Assembly: GCA_003550305.1 (NCBI GenBank) | Contig: QKYT01000732.1 | Location: 14,407-55,998, forward strand | Direction: 5' to 3' | Origin: Glomus cerebriforme | Lineage: Eukaryota > Glomeromycota > Glomeromycetes > Glomerales > Glomeraceae | Length of the DNA: 41,592 nucleotides | Shown: positions 22,496 through 32,887 of the stretch, one piece after another | Layout: each line of letters opens with the position of its first letter | How positions within the stretch are numbered: the stretch's first letter is position 1 | Notes under the pieces: model-generated | The model's database searches: none | The model's input: the letters and a program-made list of their open reading frames with translations, nothing else | What the model was told of the DNA's origin: nothing | Translations under genes and position numbers: made by a program

Positions 22496-24097
22496 TTAAT
22501 CATATAAAAGCCGATCATTTCGAATACGTAATTCCACACCACTAAAAACACATATATCATGTGATTTAAATTCCTTCACTTCATTCCTCCGTGAAAATAA
22601 ACTCAATTCTCCTTCATCAAAGGATATATTTTTTATCCTTTTATTTTTCATCAAATGTTCCTTTATTTGAGGCAAAATGCTATTCTCATGAAGCTTATTT
22701 TCAATCATTAAATCATTAATGAACGTATCGTTCGATTTAACCAAAAAATTTTCAAACTCCACGGGATTGATCGAAAGATTTAAATTAAAATATTCTAATC
22801 TATTTGGAAGAACAGGACCTAATTCTTGTAATAATTCTGAACTATTTCTAATATTTTCATCATCTTGATATAAAATAGTATTACAATTACAATTAATTGA
22901 GAGGTGACAAAGGCTCTCTCCGACATTTTTAATTAAATCGCATACCGTACGAATACTCTGTTTATCGAATTCTTCCAAATTAAAATATTCTATATTTTTA
23001 CAAAAATTTATCATTAACTCTAATAATTCCTGATCCATCTCATCATTAATCTTTCGTCCAATAATAACATTTCTCAACCCATTTCCAAAATTTTGTAATA
23101 ATAATTTTAAGGAATCTATTTCATATATATCATCAATATATAAAGTTCTTAATTTAAATTGTTTATTAATACTAATTAATTGTTGAGAAAAATTTGAATC
23201 TATAATACATTTCATAATATCAATAAATTCTAATCCGTTTAAATGTTCCATGATTTCTTTAAAATTATTTATTTTAGAAAAATCGATTCTTAAAAATGCT
23301 ATAGATCTTAAATTATTTGAACAAGAATCTTTTAATAATGACAAATTATGATTAATGTTACTATCAAAAGTAATTCTATTTAAATGTGAATTAATTATAT
23401 CGGATGAAAATTTTTCCAACATAACCCTATTTGATTCATTTGATTTATTTAATTTCTTATTAAATTCAATACGAAGATTTTTTATTGAATTACATTTGAA
23501 AGATAACAATGTTAAAAGAGCATCAGTGTTCATATCAAAGTGAGAAATAATGAGTTTTAAATTTTTAACAGATCTAATGAAATCTGTTCTTTGATAAAAT
23601 AATACAAAAGAATTGTTAAAACAACTAACAATCCTTGGTTCAACTAACATAATTTCAAAAGTATGTAACGTCGCTTCATTTGTAATTATTTTGAATAATA
23701 ATTTGTAGATTAACTTCACACGACTCCATGCAAACGAAGAATTGAAATTTGAATATTCTCTAGTCCACCTTTCGATCTGAATTTTTAAACTCAATATATT
23801 TAAACATTTAAGAAAACTAGGATAATTAAATAATGTATTTAAAGGAATTATATGAATTCCAACATTACCCAATTCCATCAAGTCATTATTATTTAACCTT
23901 TGTAAATAAACTTTAAAAAAATTATAATTTCGAGTAGTAATTATAAAGGGGTTTTCCCAAAGTAATGGAACTGTTATACGACACAAAGATCTATTTACCA
24001 AAGTACACGAGAATAATGTTGAAAAATCATCTTTGTGATATTGTAAAATTTGGTTTGCTAATTCAGGAAAACCTGAAAATAATCTTGAACTTGCCAT
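22496..24097 (-). CDS. divergent F-box/LRR-like protein (copy D), 533 aa
   Basis: This is a single exon with ATG at 24097. It is clearly a family member (PELANQILQY, HKDDFSTLFSCTLVNRSLCRI, VPLLWENPF, KLIYKLLFKII, LLQELGPVLPNRLEYFNLNL) but the most divergent one. The N terminus has GFPELA where the others have GDLPEL, one residue shorter. The tryptophan of the VNR.WCR motif is leucine (VNRSLCR). The C terminus lacks the DLNI.WYKYI tail and ends RIRNDRLLYD. The linker before LIYK is 17 residues. The changes in the F-box core may weaken Skp1 binding or mark a separate subfamily. The upstream region lacks the gatcat.tggat.cacaaa motif of B and C in the matching orientation. The role as ubiquitin-ligase adaptor is inferred. 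Confidence 0.85.
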   Translation of the reverse strand: MASSRLFSGFPELANQILQYHKDDFSTLFSCTLVNRSLCRITVPLLWENPFIITTRNYNFFKVYLQRLNNNDLMELGNVGIHIIPLNTLFNYPSFLKCLNILSLKIQIERWTREYSNFNSSFAWSRVKLIYKLLFKIITNEATLHTFEIMLVEPRIVSCFNNSFVLFYQRTDFIRSVKNLKLIISHFDMNTDALLTLLSFKCNSIKNLRIEFNKKLNKSNESNRVMLEKFSSDIINSHLNRITFDSNINHNLSLLKDSCSNNLRSIAFLRIDFSKINNFKEIMEHLNGLEFIDIMKCIIDSNFSQQLISINKQFKLRTLYIDDIYEIDSLKLLLQNFGNGLRNVIIGRKINDEMDQELLELMINFCKNIEYFNLEEFDKQSIRTVCDLIKNVGESLCHLSINCNCNTILYQDDENIRNSSELLQELGPVLPNRLEYFNLNLSINPVEFENFLVKSNDTFINDLMIENKLHENSILPQIKEHLMKNKRIKNISFDEGELSLFSRRNEVKEFKSHDICVFSGVELRIRNDRLLYD

Positions 24098-25096
24098 AAT
24101 TTTGAATTAATAGTAATGAAATATTTAATTGGTTTGTTATTAAATTGAATTGAAATTTAATTGAAATTATCAGTAGAAAAAAGAACAATTTTTTTTTTTT
24201 GTTGAAATGGGATAAATTTATACCATTTTCAAAGTGGTAAATAATTTGATTGGTGTATTTTTCAGACAGGTAATCCATTTGTTTGTTTATACATGATAAA
24301 AATCAGGTTTAGACAAAATTTACTTTTTATGGTTATCCTCCCTTCAAACCTTTCGAACGAAAAGGTTAATCACATATAGTATCTTATTTTACCCATTTTA
24401 AACAAAGGGGCAAATGCACTCTAAATGAAATGTTGCAACTTTTATAATTTCCTCATTTTTCACTAATTACACAGTTAAATGAAACCTATTTTTTTCTTTC
24501 TTGTTTTCCTTTTCAATACTTATTGATTACCTATTTAATAAAAGGGATTAATTTTCCAATTTTATTATATTGATAGTGAATCATGAGATGAATATGATAA
24601 TTTCGGCCCGAAAGTTGATATTTTTTGGCCAAAGAAAGAATTAAATTTTGATTACCAACTTGATTAGGTCACACTAAACTTCAAACGATAATAAGGATAA
24701 ATTTCTTGAAAGATTTTTTGTTCTTTGTTTCTATCTTAATATAGAATCTACTGTACATTCTGAGATTTTTTATTTGAAAATTTTCACATGTAAAACAATA
24801 TTTAATTTTCATGAAACATGAATTAAAACTAGTTTCGGAATGAACTTTAGCCGTACCGCGATATACAGTAATACAGGGGGGATCACCGATATTATCATTT
24901 TTTTTTTATCTGACTATAAAAAATGTCACGTCTAATTTCGTTACTACAACGGGAAGTGTGTACTTTTTTAAAAATAAGACCTAAAAATTAAATGATAATC
25001 GTTTTGAAGATCGAGTTTCAGGTTGGTCTTTTCTCAGTTTGACCGAAGAAAAACTACTAACGTCCCCTTCTTACAATTACCTGGTGGAATTTACTA
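24098..25096. other. intergenic region upstream of F-box gene D
   Basis: A/T-rich with a T-run near 24190; no gene or clear repeat was seen. Confidence 0.5.
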
Positions 25097-25335
25097 ATGG
25101 AACGTAAAGAGAAAAACAATCCACCGAGTAAGTTTTTATTTTAGATTATCAGTTTAGTCTATAATTTATTTATTATTTATTTATTTATTTATTTTTTTTA
25201 CGTCGTAATTAATAAAAAAAATTACTTATTCATTCTCCAGCGATTTTAAATATGGGAAGAGAAGATACTTTCAACAAGAAGTTAGAATCAGAAAATTTTC
25301 GGCCAAATAATGATTTAATTCTTTATGAAAATTAA
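25097..25335 (+). CDS. candidate small spliced gene, 41 aa
   Basis: Exon 1 is 25097-25127 (MERKEKNNPP plus one base). The intron is 25128-25240 with an ideal GTAAGT donor and a pyrimidine-rich ttctccag acceptor. Exon 2 is 25241-25335. Splicing joins the frames exactly and gives a 41-residue hydrophilic peptide containing MGREDTFNKKLESENFRP and ending in LYEN. The intron is 113 bp and includes a ttta microsatellite. Exon sequence is less A/T-biased than the intron. The family is not recognised. A chance match between a short ORF and good splice sites is possible, so this needs transcript support. Confidence 0.35.
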
Positions 25336-26715
25336 TTATTTCAATTCGTGGAGCCGCGCTCAACGTTGGAAACAAAATTGCCTTATTATACGGAACATTT
25401 TCCATTAGAAAGATTATATTTTTAGATTTTTTTTTTTTTCCTTCACTACCATTGTGAACGAGAGGAATTTATTAGATTATCATAATGTCATAGCATGTTG
25501 AATATAGAAAAGAAAATCTTTCGAATAATATATTTTGAAGATTAGCTAATGAAAATTATACTATGAATCTTTATAGTAAATAATGGAATGGGGAGTCAAA
25601 AAGGAAAAAGATTTAAAAATAGCCATTAAAAAAAAATTAATAATTTATATTGGAAAACTAATAATGAAGAAATAATAATGTAGAGGGAGGTGGGTTAGGA
25701 AATTAAATTTACTTAAATTTTGAAATGAATTAATTATCCTCTATGTACTGTAGTTGATAATTAAAATAATTTTACAATTATATTGACCTTATGGTCGTAT
25801 TTTTTATAAAGTTTGATAAACCCAATTATAAGTGATTAAAGTGAATAATTGACATTTTATTTTTTGAAATGCTTTTGAAATGATTCTTTAATGTACCAAT
25901 TGTACCATCTCGAAAAATTATTTTTAACTGCGATCATAAAATTTATATTATTGTAAACGAACATTTTGCATTTAAACTTATTGCATACTTTTTTTTAATA
26001 TATACACGGGGTAACATCTACGCCGCAATACATAATTTACGTCAAAATAATGAACTGCGCCACAAAGATCCAAAAAAAAAAGTTTTTGATAGCTTAATGT
26101 CATTTGATTCCTATTTTCCTCTATTTTCCTTTTTGATTTCAAAAGGGTTTAAACTTTCATATATATTAAATTTATAAAAAAAAATAGAAATGATTTAACA
26201 TTGTGATTTGTGACAATCAATATAAAGTTCGACTGGCGTCATTCGCGTTTTTTATATACCGTAGTAAATATTATGAAATATTATACCTATAAAAACAATT
26301 TTTTTTCCTAACCCAAAAAAATACTTCATTGATTATTTTAACAGGAAACATATTTTTGTCTTTATCTCGGAAGATAAATTAATTGGCGTAACCAAGCGAA
26401 CTTTTCCTTTCTCTTGTTTAGCTTTGGTAAAAGCAAGTTAAATTAGCGGACAAAATCTTAAATAGAGCAAAGCCTCTGATAGTGGGTCGAAGTATAACGT
26501 CTTTTCAAACTTTTTACTATAATCTTAATAACAATTAACTTACAAAAAAACTTCTTTTTTTTCAAACTTTTATGTAATTAATATCTTGGTTTTACCAATA
26601 TTTGAAATATTGAATTTTCTCCTTACAATATATCTTTATTTGGGCAAACTTATCTAATTATTTGGAAAGTATTTTTTTTTTCGGTTATTGATTTTTTTTT
26701 ATTTGTTTGTCATTA
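25336..26715. other. intergenic AT-rich region
   Basis: No supported gene, RNA or repeat. Confidence 0.5.
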
Positions 26716-26815
26716 GGTTTTGTGGAATACTATGCGCGGTTTTGGGGACATAGCATGCTTACATTTTTGTAAGCCCAAAGATACCTGCACAATCGTGGTA
26801 GGACTGGCGGGTTTT
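26716..26815. repeat. diverged repeat, left copy
   Basis: This G/C-richer non-coding block (actatgcgcggttttgggga, then cgtggtaggactggcggg) resembles the block at 27495-27612 (actatgcgaggtcggga, then cgtagtaggaccggccgg). A partial third version lies at 27434-27500 (gggtaccagtg, ctgcagtctcacaataggctggg). The copies flank the TIR element. Confidence 0.5.
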
Positions 26816-26866
26816 AATTGGATAAGTGGAGCAGCATAATATTATGGCGTGTCTGGAAGCATAATA

Positions 26867-27416
26867 GCCCTGTTCAAAATCGTTCGGTCGTATTTTTCGA
26901 TCGGTTTTGTACCACCAAAATTTATCCAATAAAATTTCTTTATTTTCGATCGCAAATTGAACTGCGTTAATTTGAAATTTAGTTCAAAAGCTGGACTTTT
27001 GACTTGGAGTGGATATAGGTCTTGGTACTAAAGGACTTTGCGCCAAAGGTGCTGATTTTATAGGTCTTGGTACTAAAGGACTTTGCGTTAAAGGTGCCAA
27101 TTTTATAGGTCTGGGTGCTAAAGCCTAAAGGTCTTTGTGTTAAAGGTTTATAAGTTCTTGAAATTTGTTTAGAGCTTCGAACTTTTTGAATTTGTTGAGA
27201 CATGTTCAAAAAAACGCGTTAATAAAAAAAGTAAAGTGCAAAAGGATAAAAATTTTTTTTATTTTTGATTGGTTATTGTTGGCGTTCGAACTAAAAACCC
27301 AAAAAAAAGTTGGGTTTAAAAGTTCAGAAAACGGTTGTGTTGCACAAACGGATCAGCCCAATCGGAATAAACTTAAATCCGACCGAAAAATGCGATCGAA
27401 CGATTTTGAACAGGGC
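26867..27416. mobile_element. 550-bp DNA element with 42-bp TIRs and TA flanks
   Basis: The left TIR is 26867-26908 and the right TIR 27375-27416. They match over 42 bp with four mismatches, and the first 20 bp (gccctgttcaaaatcgttcg) are identical. Both ends are bounded by the dinucleotide TA, as in Tc1/mariner-type insertions. Similarity weakly continues outward (aagcat near 26857-26862 and atgctt at 27421-27426), so the exact ends are uncertain. It has no transposase and is therefore non-autonomous. It contains a small broken proline-rich ORF on the minus strand (26986-27203), perhaps captured host sequence. It sits among three diverged copies of another repeat. Confidence 0.78.
26986..27203 (-). 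pseudogene. proline-rich tandem-repeat ORF inside the TIR element, frameshifted
   Basis: The minus strand starts MSQQIQKVRSSKQISRTYKP. After a 7-bp tandem duplication (ctaaagc, near 27120-27130) the proline-rich frame continues in another register as 15-residue units of the type LVPRPIKSAPLAQSP. The DNA period is 45 bp, with repeat starts near 27015, 27060 and 27105. Read without a frame change, the start frame is open to a stop but gives a less regular Thr/Ser/Lys-rich product. So either the frame shifted recently or the present frame is the one in use. Function is unknown. Its position between TIRs makes transposition with the element likely. Confidence 0.45.
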
Positions 27417-27433
27417 TAATATGCTTATTTAAT

Positions 27434-27612
27434 TCACGTAAGCTTGTGGGTACCAGTGTTTAATTGGGCTGCAGCCTGCAGTCTCACAATAGGCTGGGTT
27501 TGGGACGGTATAGTACTATGCGAGGTCGGGACATACTAGACGCTTAGTTTTAATAAATCTACGGGTACCAGTACATGTATGTGCTGCAGTCTCGTAGTAG
27601 GACCGGCCGGAC
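27434..27612. repeat. diverged repeat, middle and right copies
   Basis: A partial copy lies at about 27434-27500 and a fuller copy at 27495-27612. They share gggtaccagt, ctgcagtctc and aggctggg or aggaccgg words with each other and with the left copy at 26716-26815. They are less A/T-rich than the surroundings and non-coding. Confidence 0.5.
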
Positions 27613-28461
27613 CTTTAAAGTAGATTATCTTTTCATTAACATTTTTTTTTAATTTATTTTGTAGATAAGACACATATATATTGTTTCATTTGTAGGTTTG
27701 TGTAATTTCATAATCAAAGATTTGTAAATTTGTTTTCATAGCACCAAAAAATGATTACATGAAATATATTTAAAAATTATTTTTTATTTTTTTTTTTAAA
27801 AAAAAAATTCTTGGAATGAATTCTATCAATTCTCAACCCTTCTTGAAAAATTGTCCAAACTTCATTGTCAAATTCATTATATCTGATGCATTTCTTTCCC
27901 ATTGTACTGTATGTGATGAAGATTGATAAATATTTTCGCAATGCCAATTATCCTGTTTAGGTAGGGAAGACGTAAACATGTAGATAATTACAAATAACAT
28001 ATACCTAACTGTTAAATATAAACAGATAGATGATATTCTATCGCAGAAATTTCTACGTAGAAACAATCATGCAAATTTCAATCGCGTATTATGACAAATT
28101 TATGTTTATTTCCATAAAAAGAAATTTCGGATAAATTTCGGTATAATAAAATATTAAAATGTTACACGGCGACCATAACATTTTCATTTGAATAATGATT
28201 TTTTTTTAACCAAATCTAGTAAGTTAAATTTTTAACAACCATTACGTTAAAACCGTTCTCATTGAAATAATGATTTTCTTTAACCAAATTTAGTAAGATA
28301 TTTTTTTTTTTAAGTCACTGAAAGAATACGTACAGTACGCATAAGAAGAATCCAATATCAGTTATCGTAAGCATCAATTTTTTTTTATAAATAAGTTTCT
28401 TCAAAAATTAAAAGAAACACGATAATAATAAACTCGAACCAAATACATCCTAACTTATAAT
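27613..28461. other. intergenic region upstream of the monooxygenase gene
   Basis: Two similar segments, 28185-28225 and 28260-28299, share aataatgattt, a T-run or cttt, then taaccaaat.tagtaag, 75 bp apart, in what should be the promoter region. At about 27830-27930 (minus) a coding-like stretch (EFDNEVWTIFQEG) may be a relic. No gene is supported. Confidence 0.45.
28185..28299 (+). repeat. direct repeat in the monooxygenase promoter region
   Basis: The copies at 28185-28225 and 28260-28299 match over about 40 bp apart from a variable T-run and a few substitutions. They lie 160-280 bp before the ATG at 28462. A duplicated regulatory site is possible but unproven. Confidence 0.5.
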
Positions 28462-29971
28462 ATGCAAAGTGGAACAATCCCAACAGTCATTATTATTGGA
28501 GCAGGCCCAGGAGGACTTACACTTTATCATGCTTTAATAAAAAATAAAGATAAAAAGGAATTCAACGTAAAAATCTTTGAACGTGAAGCCCATCCTACAG
28601 GTATAAATAAAAAACGTAATATAAATTTCTTTTTTTTAGAATTTTTTATATATTATAAAATTATAAATAGATCGATGGCAAGGTTATCATATTGGTGTGA
28701 ACGCACGCGGAGTTCGATCTCTTATGAATTGCCTTCCATCTTCAGTTGCTTCAAAACTTCCGAAAGCAATTCCGAATCCAATTCCAGATGTAGAATGTCA
28801 TGGAATTTCGATTAGTGATCATAAGGGAAAATGTTTAATACACCCTCCATACAAACAAGTTAAAGATGTTTTTGAATTGACAAAAGTTTCTGATGATTTT
28901 TCTGCTATTATTTCTTATCGAGATAGACTTAGAGACGTTTTATTAGAAGATGTACCAGTTCAATGGAATAAAAAATGTGTTGGATTTGAAGAAACTGAAG
29001 ATGGTGTTTGGGCAATTTTTGAAGATGGTTCACGAGAATTTGGAGATATTCTAGTTGGTGCTGATGGAGTTAATTCTTTAGGTATTAAATTTGATTTAAA
29101 AATTACGTACGATATATATACTGTTCATTAATTTCTTTTCTTCTTAATTTTATTGATAATAGTACGAAAACAAAAAGTACCCGAATTGAAAATTTTTGAT
29201 TACAATGTAAATATAATTAACGCAGACGTTGCTGTTCCCAAAAGTTTTATGGATAGATCAATTAAAGTTCACGGAAATACTTTAATTCAAAAATCTCTTG
29301 GAACAAAAGGCGATTGGACGTTTAATCTATTCCGTCTTATTCCGATTGAAAATAATAATGATACTGAACCTCATTACAGAACAACAATTAGTTTCGCTTA
29401 TCCTAAAAAATTAGATATTAAATTATCAGATAAAATTAAAGTTGATGATAATGATCCAGAATCGGTTATTAAATACGTTAAACATTTAATTCAAACCTTA
29501 AGACCAGAATGTGAATTAACTGATATTCTTATAAAATTATGGGACTTTGTTCCTAAATCTTCAGATCCAAGTGATCAGGAAAATTATCCATTTAAAACTT
29601 ATAATCCTACTCAACGAAGAAAATTACAAGATATTAACCCATTATCTGTTAAAACTTGGACAAGCAGTCGAGTGACATTATTAGGGGATGCTGCTCATGC
29701 TATGAATCCTGTATTTGGATTAGGAACAAATAATGCTATTAAAGATGCTGATGTTCTCTCTCAAGCATTACTTAAATATTCACCAGAAAACTATATTTCT
29801 TGCATTAAAGAATATGAAAATGAAATGCGAAAACGAACATCTTCTGATGTATTGATGGCTAGATCATTTACAAAAAGGTTATCTCGTCCAATTGGATTTT
29901 TTGGTGTTATTATTAGAAATAGTATTATGAAAGTTATAAACACTTTTATAAATATTTATGGTGCTAAGTAA
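28462..29971 (+). CDS. FAD-dependent monooxygenase, three exons, 452 aa
   Basis: The exons are 28462-28600, 28671-29081 and 29163-29971. The introns are 28601-28670 (gtataa...aatag) and 29082-29162 (gtatta...aatag), and the joined frame is open for 452 residues. Residues 8-18 (TVIIIGAGPGG) form the GxGxxG dinucleotide-binding motif of an N-terminal Rossmann fold. VGADGVNS near residues 175-182 is the DG motif. TLLGDAAHAMNPVFGLGTN near 357-375 is the GD motif that contacts the FAD ribityl chain and phosphate. Together these place it in the group A aromatic hydroxylase / PHBH-like family, which uses NAD(P)H and O2 to hydroxylate or epoxidise small molecules. The substrate cannot be told from sequence. 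The C-terminal 25 residues are hydrophobic (IGFFGVIIRNSIMKVI) and could associate with a membrane. It is close to typical family length and shows no damage. Confidence 0.9.
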
Positions 29972-31157
29972 AATCTTATTATTTATTATTGTATTTTTTT
30001 TTAAAACATTTTGTTTTTATAATATTTTATCCAATAAATTATAAAATTAACTTTTGATAAATATATATTTCGAAAAAAAGAATCAAATATACAAATGTAC
30101 TATATCCGCACACTTGATTGTAGTACGCGTAATACAATATTTGTGACGCGTACTGATTTTGAAAGTTACACTAAAAACTTTACATTACTCGTCAGAAGAT
30201 CGACACCATTAAATTTTCTTCACATTAAAAAATTTTTGTCATCATATTATCTCAAATATCCTAACTTTGTAAAGTTATGGTGCAAAAATATCTCAGTAAC
30301 GATGTAATTGAACAAATAAAAAACTTTAAGCATTATAAATTAACTGAAGAACAAAATTTGTACTAAATTTGTTAATTTTGTTAATTGAATTAAAAAATGT
30401 TATAAATAGAATGGTTTATGTAAAGACCTTATACTGATGTGGGTGTCAATCATGTGACATTAAACATTTTCAACAAACTTCAAAAATTATATAATAATTC
30501 AATATTTATATTAGTTGCTTTTAGTACTTTCAAAGTGGCTTAAACTGGTATTTGAAAAATGATGATACTGAGATCACGAAACAATCTTGTTTTATACATA
30601 TTAATGAGTTTCTTTTTATAATAACATTAAAATTCTTATATTAAAATTTAAATAGTTAATAAATCTTCTATACTGATCTAAAATGAAGATAATGTTTTAA
30701 TTATTAAAGGGAAATATTAAGATTTTTTTTTTACTTTTCAAAAAAAATCAAAAGATTATTGTAGTGTAACTAGATTAGATTGATGCTGGCAACGTCATTA
30801 CCACTGAAAGAATTATTTTATTTAAATCATTTAAGAAATCATAAATGTTATTACCGTAATTATTACATAAAATATAAAGAATCTGAAAAGAATTATTTTA
30901 TTTAAAAATAATAAAGAATAATAGTATTATTAATTAGAATATTATTCAAACCAAATGTTTCTTATAATTTTTTTTAATGAAAAATTGCAAGGTAAACCGT
31001 ATTAATTAATAAATATGAAAACAAAAAAATATTTTCTCACGATTACTACACTTTACTATTTTCTGACTGTAATATATCTCACGAGATATCCATCATATTC
31101 TTTTTTATTTTGCACAGTCAAAAACAAGCAATCAGTTTGTATTATAAACATTGAGAT
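29972..31157. other. intergenic region downstream of the monooxygenase
   Basis: Short ATG frames at 30095-30307 (70 aa) and 31015-31218 (67 aa, hydrophobic N terminus) have no other support. A 22-bp word (ctgaaagaattattttattt and its near copy) occurs at about 30804 and 30883. Nothing else was seen. Confidence 0.4.
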
Positions 31158-31440
31158 TTACCCATCAATATATTCTGGAAGATTTTTTGTAAAGGAATTG
31201 AGTAATCGAGATGTATAAATAGATTGTACTTTTATATTTTTCTGCTTCTTTGAATTGCTTTTTAATTTCATTATCATCTTGTTTTATTTCATATGAATAA
31301 TATGAACTATAAAATAATTTAATCAACTCTTCTATATAAAATCTTCACTTATTTCATCTGATAAATTATTGAATACTTTCCACTAGTTTATTGACCAGAT
31401 TTGAATTCCCAATATCTTTTCATTAAATAACATTGAGTTA
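31158..31440 (-). pseudogene. protein kinase C-terminal relic
   Basis: On the minus strand, coding-like pieces resemble the end of Rhizophagus-type protein kinases. LMKRYWEF at about 31405-31426 corresponds to the LMKRCW-type motif of kinase subdomain XI. After an in-frame stop come YIEELIKLF, IKKQFKEAEKY and, in a shifted frame, IYTSRLLNSF ending NLPEYIDG and a stop at 31158. The IYTSRLL tail and a preceding Lys/Glu helix are typical of the family as I know it. The catalytic loop and DFG motif are absent. This is a remnant, not a functional kinase. Confidence 0.55.
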
Positions 31441-32887
31441 TATTTGCATCAACAAAAATTAAATGAAATAATAATATAGGAATTTTTAAAGTTTTTTTTA
31501 GTTAATTTACTATTTTTAAAAGCGAGGCGAACAATGAAAAGAAAGAAAATCAAAATAAAAGTCCTGATGCACTTAATGGTATTATTTGGATTTGATTCCC
31601 AGTCAGGACATCAAAAAGAAGGACTGACTGGAATGGTACTTAGGATATGGTGCTCACTTGTCCCGCGTTCTTACCAAATTTTGTATATAACACCTATTTT
31701 TATATACCAGACGATTTTGTTTGTATATACACACTACTATTAAAGGGAAATCAAAAAATCCCATGATATAAATAAACACACATATATATTATGTGTTATT
31801 GTCGTGACTCCAATGCTTCATGTATAATAATTGTTTAACCAAAAATATTAAATTTTTGAAATACTTCAAATTAAAAAATAGCGTCATTACTGTTACAAAA
31901 AAAAATAGCAAAATTACCTAAATCTAAAAATTTAAAGGTTTAGATTACCCGCTGTATAAATAATTATGAATTGTGTAATGTGGTGCATCTGCGCCTGATC
32001 TATTCCTTCTATTTTTAGGTCCGAGCGAAATGAATTGGCGTACTGCGGCAAACTGGTAGGTGGCGTGATTATTAATTAACCTTTTAATAGTTTTTTATGT
32101 TTTTTTAAAATAGGCAGTTTTTTCATTATTTTCATTATTTTGAATAATATTCCAAAATATTTAACAACATAAATTGTAAACAATTTATATCATTTTACTC
32201 GGCATTGATATCTATAAATTTCTAATTATAAACAAATAAAAACTTTAAGCCACCTATTGATATCATGTAGTATTTTCCTGAATATAAATCAGAATTCCTT
32301 TTTTTTGTTTATATCACAGTTTAAGTTCATTGATCCCAGTGCGAAGCAACAGCCAGTCTTTTTATAAAGAAATTCTTAATAATTTTAATAAAAATTCTTT
32401 TAATCCAATAACTTTCACCTTTATTGATAGAAAATAAATTTTATAATTTTTGGTATGATATATAGATTTGCTACATAATATTTTATATTAATACCTTCAA
32501 ACAAATGTTTTCGTTCATCTAAACTAATATACCTATAATTCCATCATTAACTACATTATTTGGTTTTATTTTGCCCTCGGCAGAATTCTAAAAACGACTT
32601 TTATCAATATTCTATTATATACTTATATGAGACATACAGTGTCAAATAAATTAACAAAATAAAGCTCAGTGAAAATTTATATTGCCAGCCCTGAAAATTT
32701 CATAATTATATAAATACTATTGGAAATGTTAAATCGATCAAATTTTGGTTTGATAAAAAATGACAGTCATTAGCCGAAAAGGTATAGTAACTAGTATGAC
32801 TTAAAATTCTCTTTTAATTTTCTCAGTCCACTTCGAGAACTTTCTTTTTTTTAAAAACTTCTATTTTGTTACAGGAATATTGGCATC
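31441..32887. other. intergenic AT-rich region
   Basis: A small open frame at 31534-31743 lacks any family feature. A G/C-richer patch at 32010-32070 is non-coding as far as I can see. Confidence 0.45.

Noticed and set aside
27165..27419. Plus-strand ORF of 84 codons in the TIR element
   Set aside because: It runs into the right TIR, opens at a non-ATG codon and is explained by the element.
27833..28066. Minus-strand ORF of 77 codons
   Set aside because: It starts at TTG; a different frame over part of it looks more coding-like, so at best it marks a relic.
30095..30307. ATG ORF of 70 codons downstream of the monooxygenase
   Set aside because: No domain, no splice context and length within chance expectation; kept only as a note in the intergenic entry.
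31015..31218. ATG ORF of 67 codons with hydrophobic N terminus, possible small secreted protein
   Set aside because: It overlaps the kinase relic on the other strand, and the hydrophobic start is expected from A/T-rich sequence.
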